DNA of 46,320 nt from NCBI RefSeq assembly GCF_017114825.1, contig NZ_JADEVO010000041.1, positions 1 to 46,320 of the forward strand, in the 5' to 3' direction. Under the pieces are notes generated by a model that did no database searches, was not told the DNA's origin, and saw nothing but the letters and a program-made list of their open reading frames with translations. This DNA is from Pseudomonas gregormendelii. Its GTDB lineage: Bacteria > Pseudomonadota > Gammaproteobacteria > Pseudomonadales > Pseudomonadaceae. The position numbers and the translations under genes are program-made. Numbering within the stretch: position 1 is the first letter of the stretch; the number at the start of each line of letters is the position of its first letter. Shown here one piece after another: positions 1 to 8,606 of the stretch.

Positions 1-63
1 GAGCACAAGGTCGGCAGCCTCGCGCTTGAATTCAGCGGAAAAGGAACGGCGTTGTTTGGTCAT
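1..63 (-). CDS. IS3-family transposase OrfA, N-terminal fragment
   Basis: Twenty-one codons are visible, beginning MTKQRRSFSAEFKREAADLV. This is the classic start of the helix-turn-helix OrfA subunit of IS3-family transposases, which binds the element ends; OrfB carries the DDE catalytic domain. The start is the ATG at 61-63, with a GAGGTG ribosome-binding site just upstream on the minus strand. The gene runs off the left edge, so neither completeness nor the frameshift to OrfB can be judged. Confidence 0.85.
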   Translation of the reverse strand, partial: MTKQRRSFSAEFKREAADLVL

Positions 64-127
64 CTGACACCTCGATCTGGCGAGCATTCTCGCCTAAATG
101 GGTGTCCGGTTTCATTAGACCACTACA
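1..127 (-). mobile_element. 5' end of an IS3-family insertion sequence (truncated by window edge)
   Basis: The left edge holds the terminal inverted repeat and the first codons of orfA of an IS3-family element, transcribed leftward. Read on the minus strand, the element begins at 127 with TGTAGTGGTCTAATGAAACC, a typical Pseudomonas IS3-family end, and the orfA start codon lies at 63. The 25-bp terminal repeat spans 103-127. The rest of the element lies outside the window, so family placement rests on the terminal repeat plus 21 transposase codons. Confidence 0.8.
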
Positions 128-140
128 GGTTGGGTGAATC

Positions 141-389
141 ATGAAGAGTGAACAGGTCGAAGGTGTTGCAGAAAAACTCGCCGGCAAGGCGCAGAGCGCG
201 GTCGGCAGGTTGTTGGGTGATTCGAAGGTTGAAGCTGAAGGTGCTGGACACCAGGTTGCTGGTCAACTGACCAAAACCTATGGCGACACGCTCGACAACG
301 TATCGACGTTTGTTAAGGAAAAACCGGTTGCTGCACTGGCGATAGGTGCAGCAGTGGTGCTTTTGGTGAGTCGGTTCCTGCGCCGCTGA
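141..389 (+). CDS. CsbD-like stress protein with C-terminal membrane anchor
   Basis: This 82-residue protein has an N-terminal CsbD-like part (EKLAGKAQSAVGRLLGD, residues 11-27, followed by KVEAEG), typical of general-stress-induced small hydrophilic proteins. Its tail, about residues 61-82 (PVAALAIGAAVVLLVSRFLRR), is one hydrophobic segment with a basic end, like the ElaB/DUF883 family. The likely role is an envelope-associated stress protein; the biochemical function of the family is unknown. The start codon is only 13 bp from the IS3 end at 127, so the native promoter has probably been displaced and any expression would depend on sequence inside the IS. Confidence 0.75.
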   Translation: MKSEQVEGVAEKLAGKAQSAVGRLLGDSKVEAEGAGHQVAGQLTKTYGDTLDNVSTFVKEKPVAALAIGAAVVLLVSRFLRR

Positions 390-705
390 GCCAGATGTAG
401 AGGACTTTCAGCCGGAACGTACCCTCATGTTTTCACTCCCCCTCGTACTCGCTGGGATTGTCTGTCAGTAGGGTGCGGGGGCGGTGATTAGCTAGCCTCT
501 TTGCAGGCAAACGGCCTACTCATCTAACCTCTCGGTTTAGCGCTGCTCGTGGGCAACTGTGACCCTGGGTTTTGAGTTCTGTCGGCCGAAAACTAAGTTA
601 GAGTGTTCGTTCTCAAGGACCCTCCACTCGATTCGCATAGTCGCGCCAAGCGGTTGCAGCGAACGGAACGGGCAAAAAAACCGTACATCAATCGTTGTTT
701 GAAGA
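390..705. other. Intergenic region, nothing recognised
   Basis: The 316 bases between the CsbD-like gene and the kinase-like gene contain no convincing coding region, tRNA, terminator or repeat. Short open frames on both strands here extend into the downstream gene in the wrong frame. A promoter for the kinase-like gene presumably lies here, but I see no clear -35/-10 pair. Confidence 0.5.
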
Positions 706-1323
706 ATGAATCGTCCGCTGTTTGTTTCTCTGGATGGGCCCAAGGGAGCCGGAAAAACCACATTGTTGGAGGCCGTTACGAAAGTACTGAGGGCAGACAA
801 CAAAATGGTGATCCGACTCTGCGAGAAAAAAAGCGATCCCTACAGGGGTGAAACAATGGCCCTGGTGAACAAACTCGTCAGGCATCCCTCCCGGGATCTG
901 GAGTTGGAGGTTTGTGAGCGCCTGGCTGATAGCCGTAACTGGATTACCCGGCATGTGCTGGCTAAACAGCCACAAGGCAGCATCGTCCTGATCGATCGCT
1001 GGTACCCGTCTGATGCCGCGTTTCGCCGGATCGTCCCGTTTGCGGAAATTCTCCAGTTGAACATTGATCGAAACGTGCAAGTGCCAGACCTGCACGTCGG
1101 GGTTGTCACCGCCCCTGAAGTTTCATGGGCGAGGGCCGCGGCACGCCGGCGTGGGCTGAGCAGTACCGTGATCCACAAGCTGGAAGAACAGGTCGCTTGT
1201 ACCCAGGCGTTCGAGCGAGCGGTTGCAGATCACGGCTGGGTGTTATGCCGTAATGAAGGAACGATCGAAGACGCAACGATGCAGGTGGTTTCTGAGATCC
1301 ATAAAGTCCTTCGATGCCCGTAG
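706..1323 (+). CDS. Thymidylate-kinase-like P-loop nucleotide kinase
   Basis: The 205-residue product starts with a strand followed by a Walker A loop GPKGAGKTT (residues 11-19). A DRWYPSD motif near residues 97-103 matches the Asp-Arg motif of thymidylate kinases. An Arg-rich stretch (RAAARRRGLSS, about residues 143-153) sits where the LID region would be. Length is close to the usual ~210 residues of Tmk, which phosphorylates dTMP to dTDP. Overall identity to housekeeping Tmk looks low, so this is probably a paralogue with unknown substrate. The gene stands alone. Alternative: another deoxynucleoside monophosphate kinase-like protein. Confidence 0.7.
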   Translation: MNRPLFVSLDGPKGAGKTTLLEAVTKVLRADNKMVIRLCEKKSDPYRGETMALVNKLVRHPSRDLELEVCERLADSRNWITRHVLAKQPQGSIVLIDRWYPSDAAFRRIVPFAEILQLNIDRNVQVPDLHVGVVTAPEVSWARAAARRRGLSSTVIHKLEEQVACTQAFERAVADHGWVLCRNEGTIEDATMQVVSEIHKVLRCP

Positions 1324-1404
1324 GCGAAGTTCACCGCACTGGTTCGTGTTCATGAGAATGTGAGACCTGCTCAACAGTGGCTGTTCTGGACGACTCTTGA
1401 TTGA

Positions 1405-1641
1405 TCATCGAGAGGCCTGGCGAAGTTGCTCGATTATCTTGCGTGCGCGGTTTGCTCCCACGTCCACATGGATGTCTACCATCGGCTTGGGGCCGAACTC
1501 GAGCATGTTCCGGTACTGAGCTTCGATAACGACCTTATCCTCATCAAAGGTCATGGCCGTCTGGATCAATACGTTCCTGCGTCTTACATCGCTGACCAGG
1601 ATGGAGTCGGTCGCACCGCGAGCCCGAAGGGTTGTTCGCAA
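1405..1641 (-). pseudogene. Small conserved-looking ORF, probably 5'-broken by an in-frame stop
   Basis: The frame encodes 78 residues from a TTG at 1641. Codon use is typical of the neighbouring real genes (GC-rich third positions), unlike random frames. The same frame is open upstream to about 1700 and encodes a plausible beginning (VNITLQDEH), but a TAA at 1657-1659 separates the two parts. One base change (TAA to CAA) would give a continuous protein of about 95 residues. I do not recognise the family. It is either a nonsense-mutated gene or one starting at the TTG, which has no clear ribosome-binding site. Confidence 0.4.
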
Positions 1642-1787
1642 CTGCTGGCGAATCGTTTAATGCTCGTCCTGAAGAGTAATATTCACAGTCGTGATGGCAT
1701 GTATGGGAGTTACGGTATTTATCAATAGCGCTCGGATGGCGATGATTTGGTAACTCCAATAACAATCAGCCTCATGGGTAACTTGAT

Positions 1788-3071
1788 ATGCGTACTTCTC
1801 AATCCAAATTACACATCGGTATTGTTGGCGGTGGTATTGCCGGCGTGGGTCTGGCCCTTGACCTGTGCCGTCATTCCCACCTGAGTGTGCAGCTGTTCGA
1901 AGCGGCACCAGCCTTTGGCGAGGTCGGAGCAGGTGTCTCCTTCGGCGCCAATGCCGTTCGAGCCATCGCGGGTCTGGGTATTGCCGAACCCTACCGCAAG
2001 ATTGCCGACCAGACTCAGGACCCCTGGCAGGACATCTGGTTCGAATGGCGTCGCGGTGAAGATGCCGGTTATCTGGGCGCAAGCCTGGCCGAAGGGGTAG
2101 GGCAGTCATCGGTACACCGTGCTGACTTTCTCGATGCCCTGGCCAGCCAGTTGCCCGAAGGAATCGCCCAGTTCGGTAAACGTGCAGTCAGCGTAGAGCA
2201 GGATGGCGAACAGGCTCGCGTGGTGTTCACCGATGGCACTGAGCATCGCTGCGATCTGCTGATCGCTGCCGACGGTATCAAGTCTTCAATTCGTGATCAT
2301 GTGCTTAGCGGTCTTGGCTACCCCCTGGTGGCGCCGCGGTTCAGTGGTACCTGCGCGTACCGCGGGATGATCGACAGTGAACAGCTGCGCGCAGCCTACC
2401 GGGCCCGGGGGGTCGATGAGCATTTGATTGACGTGCCGCAGATGTACCTGGGACTTGACGCGCACATTCTCACCTTCCCCGTTAAACAAGGCCGGTTGAT
2501 CAACGTCGTCGCCTTTATTTCCGACCGCAGTCGCCCTGATCCCACCTGGCCAAGCGATGCGCCATGGGTGCGCAATGCCAGCCAGGAAGAAATGCTGTCC
2601 GCCTTCGATCACTGGGGTGACGCTGCAAAGGTGCTGCTCGAATGCATTCCGGCACCCACTCTTTGGGCGCTGCATGAGCTCGATGAATTGCCGGGCTACG
2701 TGCACGGCCGCGTGGGGCTGATAGGCGATGCTGCGCACGCCATGTTGCCCCACCAGGGCGCTGGTGCAGGTCAGGGGCTGGAAGACGCCTGGCTGTTGGC
2801 GCGCTTGCTCGCCGATCCGCAGGTCCTGGACAGTCAGCCACAAGCAGTGCTGGCGGCTTACGACGCTATCCGTCGTCCACGTGCCTGCCGTGTGCAGCGC
2901 ACCTCATGGGAAGCCGGGGAGCTTTATGAAATGCGTGATCCAGTTGTAGCCGATGACGAACAACTGCTGGGCAAAACCCTCGCCGAGCGTTTCGACTGGC
3001 TGTGGAATCACGATATGCAGTCCGACCTTCAAGAGGCGCGTGCCCAGTTAGGTTGGCGAGCATCTGCCTAA
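1788..3071 (+). CDS. salA: Salicylate 1-monooxygenase (salicylate hydroxylase)
   Basis: This 427-residue flavoprotein converts salicylate to catechol with NADH and O2. It is cytoplasmic and FAD-dependent. The FAD-binding GGGIAG lies at residues 14-19, the DG motif (LLIAADGIKSS) near 165, and the GD motif (GLIGDAAHAMLPHQGAGAGQ) near 310. Long stretches match what I know of NahG of Pseudomonas putida (about 435 residues), including FEAAPAFGEVGAGVSFG and FISDRS, so assignment beyond the generic class A monooxygenase family is strong. No LysR-type NahR regulator and no catechol dioxygenase lie nearby, so it is an orphan step that would feed a catechol pathway elsewhere. It converges on the porin gene. 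Confidence 0.88.
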   Translation: MRTSQSKLHIGIVGGGIAGVGLALDLCRHSHLSVQLFEAAPAFGEVGAGVSFGANAVRAIAGLGIAEPYRKIADQTQDPWQDIWFEWRRGEDAGYLGASLAEGVGQSSVHRADFLDALASQLPEGIAQFGKRAVSVEQDGEQARVVFTDGTEHRCDLLIAADGIKSSIRDHVLSGLGYPLVAPRFSGTCAYRGMIDSEQLRAAYRARGVDEHLIDVPQMYLGLDAHILTFPVKQGRLINVVAFISDRSRPDPTWPSDAPWVRNASQEEMLSAFDHWGDAAKVLLECIPAPTLWALHELDELPGYVHGRVGLIGDAAHAMLPHQGAGAGQGLEDAWLLARLLADPQVLDSQPQAVLAAYDAIRRPRACRVQRTSWEAGELYEMRDPVVADDEQLLGKTLAERFDWLWNHDMQSDLQEARAQLGWRASA

Positions 3072-3197
3072 CGACGCCATGATTCTCGCGGCGATCGCCG
3101 CACCGGTTTGTGCCAGGTACCACGCAGCCTGTACCAGGACGATATCCAGGCGGGCAGGCTGGTGGAGGTGCTTGCGGCACATTGCTGCGTGACCCGT

Positions 3198-4496
3198 TCA
3201 GAGCGCAGCTTTCACCTGCAAACCGAACACCAGCGCATTGTCGATGTCCTGCCCGGAAAACGCGCCTGGTTCGATGATGTATTGCACATTCGGGCGCAGC
3301 GTCAGCCAGGGAGTGGCCTGGTAGCCGTAGCCAAGCTCGATCAACTGTTCGGCACTGTCCAGATTCGGAAACGATGCGCCATTGGCGAGCGCAGCGTCCT
3401 GCTGCACATCCCGGCTGCGAGGGTTGGGCACCGCCCGGCCATAGCCCAGGGCGACGGTGTCACGCGGGCGACTTTCGAACGGTTTGTACAGCACCACGCC
3501 GGTGCCGTACCACTTGCTGAACGGTGAAGCCGCTTCGCTGGCCGCCGAGTATTGGCCGAAGGCGTGCAGACTGCGGCCTTCGGACGATTGCGAACGCCAC
3601 ACGGCCTGATCAACCAGCAGGTAATGACCGCCGCGGCCGGACACTTTTTTATCGCTGCCGATGCGTTTCACATCGGAACTGTCGTAGTAGTAGCCAACCT
3701 TGTACTCGCCGGGCAACTCACCGGCATGCTTGTACACCAGTTCGATCGGCACCACGGTGCCGGTCGTATTTTTCGGGCCCGGATGCCAGGCACGGCTGGA
3801 ATTGCCGTTGCTCTCGGGATCGACATTAAAGGCCGCCACGCGCAGTTGCCAGGCCGACGACAGGTCGTACTTCACGCGCACGCCCAAGTGGGCGTTGGGG
3901 TAGTTGGTCCAGCCACTCCCGCCGGACATGTTCAGCGGATGGCCGCAGAAACCGGCGTTCATGAAGTTGCAGAGAATGCCACTGTCCAGGCCCCCGAGGT
4001 CGTTGCCCATGGCCATGTAGCCCAGTTTCACGTTGAGCGCCGGGGTGAACAGGCTGCGCTCGTAACTCAGTTCGGTCAGGCGAGTGTAGAGACCGCCGTA
4101 GTTTTCCTGGATGGGCAGACGGTTGCCGACCAGATCCTCGGAGGCGCTATTGCCGCGTCGGTCGTTGATGGTCAGTTGAATCTTGCCGGCGTTATCCACG
4201 CCATACAGTTTGCTCAGGTCGAACTGCGCGCCGAGCTTGATGTTCTGCGAGTAACGGGCCGAACGGTGCAGGCCGCCATCGGCGTTGTAGGCGGTTTCGC
4301 CGCTGTAATCGCCGGTGAATTTGATGCCGTCCTGATCCATTTGTTGGCGCAGACCACCCCAATCACCGGTCAGGGTGTTGCGGGTCAGAAGGTTAGAATC
4401 GGTGTCGGCGAAGGCGGGCAGGGTGGCGCTGCAGGTCAGGCCCAGCAGCAAGCCGTTGAGCCAGCCTGCATGGGAAAAGCGAACAGCCAAAAACAT
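3198..4496 (-). CDS. oprB: OprB-family carbohydrate-selective porin
   Basis: The 432-residue precursor has a signal peptide of about 30 residues ending LPAFA, followed by the OprB-family start NLLTRNTLTGDWGGLRQQM. The rest is a β-barrel with alternating aromatic and small residues and a final strand NALVFGLQVKAAL. OprB porins let glucose and related sugars cross the outer membrane. The gene follows gcd by about 100 bp on the same strand, matching the gcd–oprB pairing I recall in P. putida, and is probably co-transcribed. The ATG at 4496 has an AGGAAG ribosome-binding site. Substrate specificity cannot be read from sequence. Confidence 0.88.
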   Translation of the reverse strand: MFLAVRFSHAGWLNGLLLGLTCSATLPAFADTDSNLLTRNTLTGDWGGLRQQMDQDGIKFTGDYSGETAYNADGGLHRSARYSQNIKLGAQFDLSKLYGVDNAGKIQLTINDRRGNSASEDLVGNRLPIQENYGGLYTRLTELSYERSLFTPALNVKLGYMAMGNDLGGLDSGILCNFMNAGFCGHPLNMSGGSGWTNYPNAHLGVRVKYDLSSAWQLRVAAFNVDPESNGNSSRAWHPGPKNTTGTVVPIELVYKHAGELPGEYKVGYYYDSSDVKRIGSDKKVSGRGGHYLLVDQAVWRSQSSEGRSLHAFGQYSAASEAASPFSKWYGTGVVLYKPFESRPRDTVALGYGRAVPNPRSRDVQQDAALANGASFPNLDSAEQLIELGYGYQATPWLTLRPNVQYIIEPGAFSGQDIDNALVFGLQVKAAL

Positions 4497-4599
4497 GGGA
4501 GACTTCCTGGTGCAATCTTGAATGATTTCGTAAAGCGGCGCGGCACCCGCAGGCGCAGCGCACAGAGAGATTGCCTGCCAGCGAGGCGGGCACAGCGGC

Positions 4600-7005
4600 T
4601 TACGGCAAGGCGTAAGCCATCACGTAGTCGCCGCGATCGGTCGACTGGCGCGCACCACCGGCGGTGATGACGATGTACTGCTTGCCGGTCTTAGGGGAAA
4701 CGTAGGTCATCGGGCCGCCCTGACTGCCGACTGGCAGGCGGGCTTTCCACACCTCTTCACCGTTGGCGCTGTTGAAGGCGCGCAGGTAGAAGTCCTGGGT
4801 GCCGGCAATGAAGATCAAGCCACCTTGAGTCGACAGGGTGCCGCCCAGGGTTGGCAGACCGATCTTGATCGGCAGGTGCATGCGAATACCCAGGGGACCG
4901 GTGTCTTCTACGGTGCCGACCGGAACCTGCCAGGCAACTTTCTGCGTCTTCATGTCGATGGCGGTCAGCGTGCCGAACGGCGGAGCCTGACAAGGAATAC
5001 CGGCAACCGACAGGAAGCGGTTTTTGTTCACGGCATACGGCGTGCCCTTGAGCGGCACGGCGCCCATGCCAGTGTTCAACGATTCGCCACCGGAAGCGGC
5101 TTGAGCCTTGTTCTGCGACGGGATCATCTGAATCCACAGGCCCAGGCGCATGTCGTTGACGAAGATGAAGCCGTGCACAGGGTCGGTGGAGATGCTGCCC
5201 CAATTCATGCCACCCAGCGAACCTGGGAAACTCAGCGATTTGTCGGTACCTGGCGCGGTGTACAGCCCGTCATAACGCATCGATTTGAAATCGATTCGGC
5301 ACAACAGCTGGTCGTACGGCGTTGCACCCCACATGTCGGATTCGGTCAGGTGCTGAGCACCAATCTGCGGCATGCCCACCGATTTCGGCTGGGTTGGCGA
5401 GTAGGGTTCGTCAGGGATGTTTGCCGCCTTGACCGGTACTTCTTTAACGTCGGTCAGCGGCTTGCCGGTGGCGCGATCAAGCACGTAGATCTGCCCGGCC
5501 TTGGTGCCGATGACCAGCGCCGGTACGGTGTTTCCGTCCTTGGTGAAGTCGATCAGGCTCGGCTGCATCGGCAGGTCGAAATCCCAGAGGTCGTTGTGAA
5601 CGGTCTGGTAGACCCAGCGTTCTTCACCGCTGGTGGCGTCCAGCGCCAGGATCGAGGCGCCGTAGGTGTGATCGAGCTTGCTGCGCTCCACGCCATAGAT
5701 ATCGGTGGAGGAACTGCCCATCGGCAGGAATACGGTATTGGTTGCCGCGTCGTAAGACATTGGCGCCCAGCTGTTCGGGGTGCTGCGCACATAGGTACTG
5801 CCGTCTGCCGGTGCCTTTTTATCCTGCGGATTGCCCGGGTCGAAGGCCCAACGCATGGCGCCGGTCATCACGTCGAAACCACGGATCACGCCACCGGGCA
5901 TGTCGGTTTGCACGTTGTCGGCCACGCGACCGCCAACCACCACGGTGGTGCCGGCCATCAACGGGGCGGAGGACAACTGATAGTAGCTGTCCGGCACATC
6001 ACCCAGGCCTGCCTTCAGATCGACCTGACCGTTGTTGCCGAAACCCTGGCAGAACTCACCGGTGTCGGCATCGACCGCGATCAGGCGGGCATCAATGGTG
6101 TTGGTCAGCAAACGCCGCTGGCAATTGGCTGCCGGGGCAGGTGTGGCTTCGATAATGCTTGAGTTGTCTGGTTGAGCGATCGCCTTGGTGGCATCGAAAT
6201 ACGCCATGCCACGGCAACGCTGCCAGACTTTTGACTGCGCGTTGATCGGGTTTTTCCAGAGTTCCTTGCCGGTATCGGCGTCCAGCGCGATCAGGTTGTT
6301 GTGCGGGGTGCAGATGAACACCTTGTTGCCTATCTGCAGCGGGGTGAGCTGGTCTTCAGCGCCGTTGCCATCACTTTGGGCGACGTCACCGGTGTGATAA
6401 GTCCACGCCACTTTCAGCTTGTCGACGTTGGTGCGATTGATTTGATCCAGTGCGGCGAAGCGGCTGCCACCTTCGGTATTGCCGTAGTGGGCCCAGTCCT
6501 TTTGCGCTTTATCCGGCTCGACCGGCGTAAGTCCCGGGCCTGTGCCGGTCGCGGCCACTGTCGGATGTGCAACGAACATATTGCCGGCGGCCACCGCCAG
6601 TCCGACTGCCAGTACGGCAGCGATGCCATGAGCGCCACGGCCCGGAACGCCGCCGTTTGCCCGCTTGAGCAGCGGATACACCAAGGTCACGGCCAAGCCA
6701 ATCGCGCTGAACATGAACAGGCGCGAAAACACCGGCCAGAACACCAGGCCCGCGTCGCTGATGGCCCAGATGGCGGTATCCGCCAAAAATGCAGCAAACA
6801 GCCAGGCACCCGCCAGTTTGAAACGAGCGATCAGCAGACCGGAAGTGGCCATCACCAGCCCACCCACCAGGAAGTACCAGGAACCTCCAAGGCTGACCAG
6901 TTTCACGCCGCCTGCCGCCAGTGCCAAGCCGAGCAGGGCGATGATCACGCCCAGCCCGACCAGAATGAATTTTGATATGCCCGAGAGGCGTTGACTCTGC
7001 TTCAC
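4600..7005 (-). CDS. gcd: Membrane-bound PQQ-dependent glucose dehydrogenase
   Basis: This 801-residue quinoprotein oxidises glucose to gluconolactone in the periplasm and passes electrons to ubiquinone. The first ~140 residues hold about five membrane helices, as in Gcd (~800 residues). The periplasmic PQQ β-propeller follows, beginning near GTGPGLTPVEPDKAQKDWAH and containing the repeating WAYDPxTG-like blades. It starts with GTG at 7005, about 22 nt after the predicted transcription start (TATAAT at 7035-7040, 17-bp spacer, TTAACT at 7058-7063). With the porin it forms the periplasmic glucose oxidation route, which also acidifies the medium and solubilises phosphate. A quinate/shikimate dehydrogenase is the alternative family member, but length and pairing favour glucose. 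Confidence 0.88.
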   Translation of the reverse strand: MKQSQRLSGISKFILVGLGVIIALLGLALAAGGVKLVSLGGSWYFLVGGLVMATSGLLIARFKLAGAWLFAAFLADTAIWAISDAGLVFWPVFSRLFMFSAIGLAVTLVYPLLKRANGGVPGRGAHGIAAVLAVGLAVAAGNMFVAHPTVAATGTGPGLTPVEPDKAQKDWAHYGNTEGGSRFAALDQINRTNVDKLKVAWTYHTGDVAQSDGNGAEDQLTPLQIGNKVFICTPHNNLIALDADTGKELWKNPINAQSKVWQRCRGMAYFDATKAIAQPDNSSIIEATPAPAANCQRRLLTNTIDARLIAVDADTGEFCQGFGNNGQVDLKAGLGDVPDSYYQLSSAPLMAGTTVVVGGRVADNVQTDMPGGVIRGFDVMTGAMRWAFDPGNPQDKKAPADGSTYVRSTPNSWAPMSYDAATNTVFLPMGSSSTDIYGVERSKLDHTYGASILALDATSGEERWVYQTVHNDLWDFDLPMQPSLIDFTKDGNTVPALVIGTKAGQIYVLDRATGKPLTDVKEVPVKAANIPDEPYSPTQPKSVGMPQIGAQHLTESDMWGATPYDQLLCRIDFKSMRYDGLYTAPGTDKSLSFPGSLGGMNWGSISTDPVHGFIFVNDMRLGLWIQMIPSQNKAQAASGGESLNTGMGAVPLKGTPYAVNKNRFLSVAGIPCQAPPFGTLTAIDMKTQKVAWQVPVGTVEDTGPLGIRMHLPIKIGLPTLGGTLSTQGGLIFIAGTQDFYLRAFNSANGEEVWKARLPVGSQGGPMTYVSPKTGKQYIVITAGGARQSTDRGDYVMAYALP

Positions 7006-7034
7006 GTTGAGTATCCCGCTGAAATGATGTGAGC

Positions 7035-7063
7035 ATTATATGGATAGGTAACTATCTAGTTAA
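7035..7063 (-). promoter_or_regulatory. Sigma70-type promoter of gcd
   Basis: On the minus strand TTAACT (7063-7058) is followed by a 17-bp spacer and a perfect TATAAT (7040-7035). The gcd GTG lies about 30 bp further. Spacing is ideal and the -10 is consensus, so this is the likely gcd–oprB promoter. Confidence 0.7.
7041..7058. promoter_or_regulatory. Inverted-repeat operator candidate in the gcd promoter spacer
   Basis: TGGATAG-GTAA-CTATCTA is a 7-bp inverted repeat with one mismatch that exactly fills the -35/-10 spacer of the gcd promoter. A repressor bound here would block RNA polymerase. TetR-type regulators often use such sites, but the regulator is not identifiable from the window. 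Confidence 0.5.
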
Positions 7064-7323
7064 ACCATAATTTCAGGGAAAGCGCATTTCGTTGCATTGC
7101 CGCGCCCGATCAAAGACGGGCGCGAAGCAGAGATTTTGCAAAGGTTGCTGAGGCGTCCGCGAAAGTCTGAAATTTGTCAGGCCACAGACGAATATCGACA
7201 GGTTTGGACCACTGCGTACTGGTGCGAATTTCAGACTCTGACGTTAACCATCGATAATTAACCGACGTATGGCGAGTGGCACGTCGGCGTATTCAGTCGT
7301 TGCACTCACGTCGCACCACTGCA
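7064..7323. other. Intergenic region between gcd and the dehydratase gene
   Basis: No gene is visible in these 260 bases. A GC-rich inverted pair (CGCGCCCG near 7101 and CGGGCGCG near 7119) could form a hairpin downstream of the leftward dehydratase gene, but no T-run follows it in the expected direction. Confidence 0.35.
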
Positions 7324-8244
7324 TCATGGCTGCACAATCCATTGTCGAATTTGTGCCAGTGTTGCCGTCGCACCCCCGCAAGCAACAATCAGCACCTTCC
7401 TGTACGGCACCAGGGAGTGGTGATTGTAGGCTAGGGACAGCGCAGCGCCGCAGGCAGGCTCGACGAGTACGCGATGATCAAACAGAAATCGCTCGCAGGC
7501 ATCCAGGGCTGCCTGGTCGGTCACTACGACGCTGTCGATTTGATGAGTGTTGGTGTATTGGAAGGCCTGATCGCAAATTCGCTTTGCTCCCAACGATGTC
7601 GCAATCGATTCGATCCGCTCTAACTCAACCGGTTTACCAGCAACCACTGCAGCATGGAACGACGCGGCTCCTTCAGTTTCAACGGCGATGACCGGAACGT
7701 CATGCCAGCCGTTTCGCTGCAAGCCTTCAACAATGCCGCACAGCAGGCCGCCACCACCGACTGAAAGGACTATCACATCAGGTTTCTGACCAGCTTGCGC
7801 CACTTCATCAATCAGAGAGGCATGTCCAGACCATAGCAGCGGATCATTGAAGGGGTGAATGAATGCTTTTTCTGGTGACATCAGCGTCAACGCCAGCTCA
7901 TTCGCTTCTTGCCACGAGTCTCCGTGGACGATGACCTCCGCTCCTTCCAGGTTCAGCAATTCCTTCGCGCGCTCACTCGTCGTTTTGGGAACCACCACTG
8001 TTACAGGTATACCTAGTTGGCGTCCCGCGTAAGCGACTGCAAGACCAGCGTTACCTCCGGAAGAGGACACAAAATGCGTGGCCCCATGACGGTGGTGCGT
8101 TTCGCAAGCGTGGCCGACGCCACGGATCTTGAAAGATCCGCACGGCTGTAAAGCATCCATCTTCAGCCAAACGGAACGCTCTGCAACAGCGCTGAGTGGT
8201 CGGGATTCGATGAGGGGAGTATTGATATGCAGAGGCATGGTCAC
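7324..8244 (-). CDS. PLP-dependent serine/threonine dehydratase-like enzyme
   Basis: The 306-residue protein belongs to fold-type II PLP enzymes. The Schiff-base lysine is in GSFKIRG (Lys39), the substrate loop is SSGGNAG (residues 60-66) and the PLP phosphate loop is GGGGL (163-167). The short single-domain form without an ACT regulatory domain resembles mammalian-type L-serine dehydratase/threonine deaminase, which gives pyruvate or 2-oxobutyrate plus ammonia. The start is a GTG at 8244, or the ATG two codons later at 8238. It stands alone with no amino-acid regulator adjacent. Substrate is inferred from family. Confidence 0.75.
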   Translation of the reverse strand: MTMPLHINTPLIESRPLSAVAERSVWLKMDALQPCGSFKIRGVGHACETHHRHGATHFVSSSGGNAGLAVAYAGRQLGIPVTVVVPKTTSERAKELLNLEGAEVIVHGDSWQEANELALTLMSPEKAFIHPFNDPLLWSGHASLIDEVAQAGQKPDVIVLSVGGGGLLCGIVEGLQRNGWHDVPVIAVETEGAASFHAAVVAGKPVELERIESIATSLGAKRICDQAFQYTNTHQIDSVVVTDQAALDACERFLFDHRVLVEPACGAALSLAYNHHSLVPYRKVLIVACGGATATLAQIRQWIVQP

Positions 8245-8606
8245 AATTCCAGTATACGAGGAAGGTTGGTGGTTGAAGCTGTCGTCTCAGCCGCGGTTCG
8301 GGGCCAATGCTTGGACTTCGATTTCTCGAATATCCTAAAGGTTGAATCTGATCCGCGCCCCCTGGAAAAAGTTTGGCAGCCTGCGCTGCAACCGCGCTTG
8401 AAAAAGCTGGGACCCATTAACCGACCTGGCGAAGCTGTTACCCGGATTTTCAGGCAAAAAAAAGCTGCCTGGAGTGGCAGCGGAAAAACAGCAGGCGTTG
8501 AACAGCCTGAGTATTACTGCTGGAAAGTGACAAAGCGATGACGTTTTTTGACATTGCAGCGATGGCTAAACACAGTTCAACCACACGCCTGCCAGCCAGG
8601 CCTGTC
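8245..8606. other. Intergenic region with ppk2 terminator
   Basis: Apart from the hairpin at 8456-8481, I see no gene here. An open rightward frame (8227-8541) has atypical composition and no family resemblance, so I do not call it. Confidence 0.45.
8456..8481 (-). terminator. Rho-independent terminator downstream of ppk2
   Basis: On the minus strand GCTGCC-ACTCCA-GGCAGC forms a 6-bp hairpin directly followed by eight T residues. It lies about 125 bp after the ppk2 stop codon in the right orientation. Confidence 0.75.

Noticed and set aside
706..1323. Housekeeping thymidylate kinase (tmk)
   Set aside because: The P-loop and DR motif fit, but the context (no holB or yceG-type neighbours) and weak overall resemblance argue for a paralogue, so no symbol was assigned.
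3088..3101. GCGGCGATCGCCGC palindrome as terminator between salA and oprB
   Set aside because: No T-run follows in either direction and there is no loop; it may be a hairpin by chance in GC-rich DNA.
3552..6162. Long rightward frames (371 and 445 codons) opposite oprB and gcd
   Set aside because: They are mirror frames of well-supported genes and their composition (His/Arg/Gln-rich) is typical of antisense shadows.
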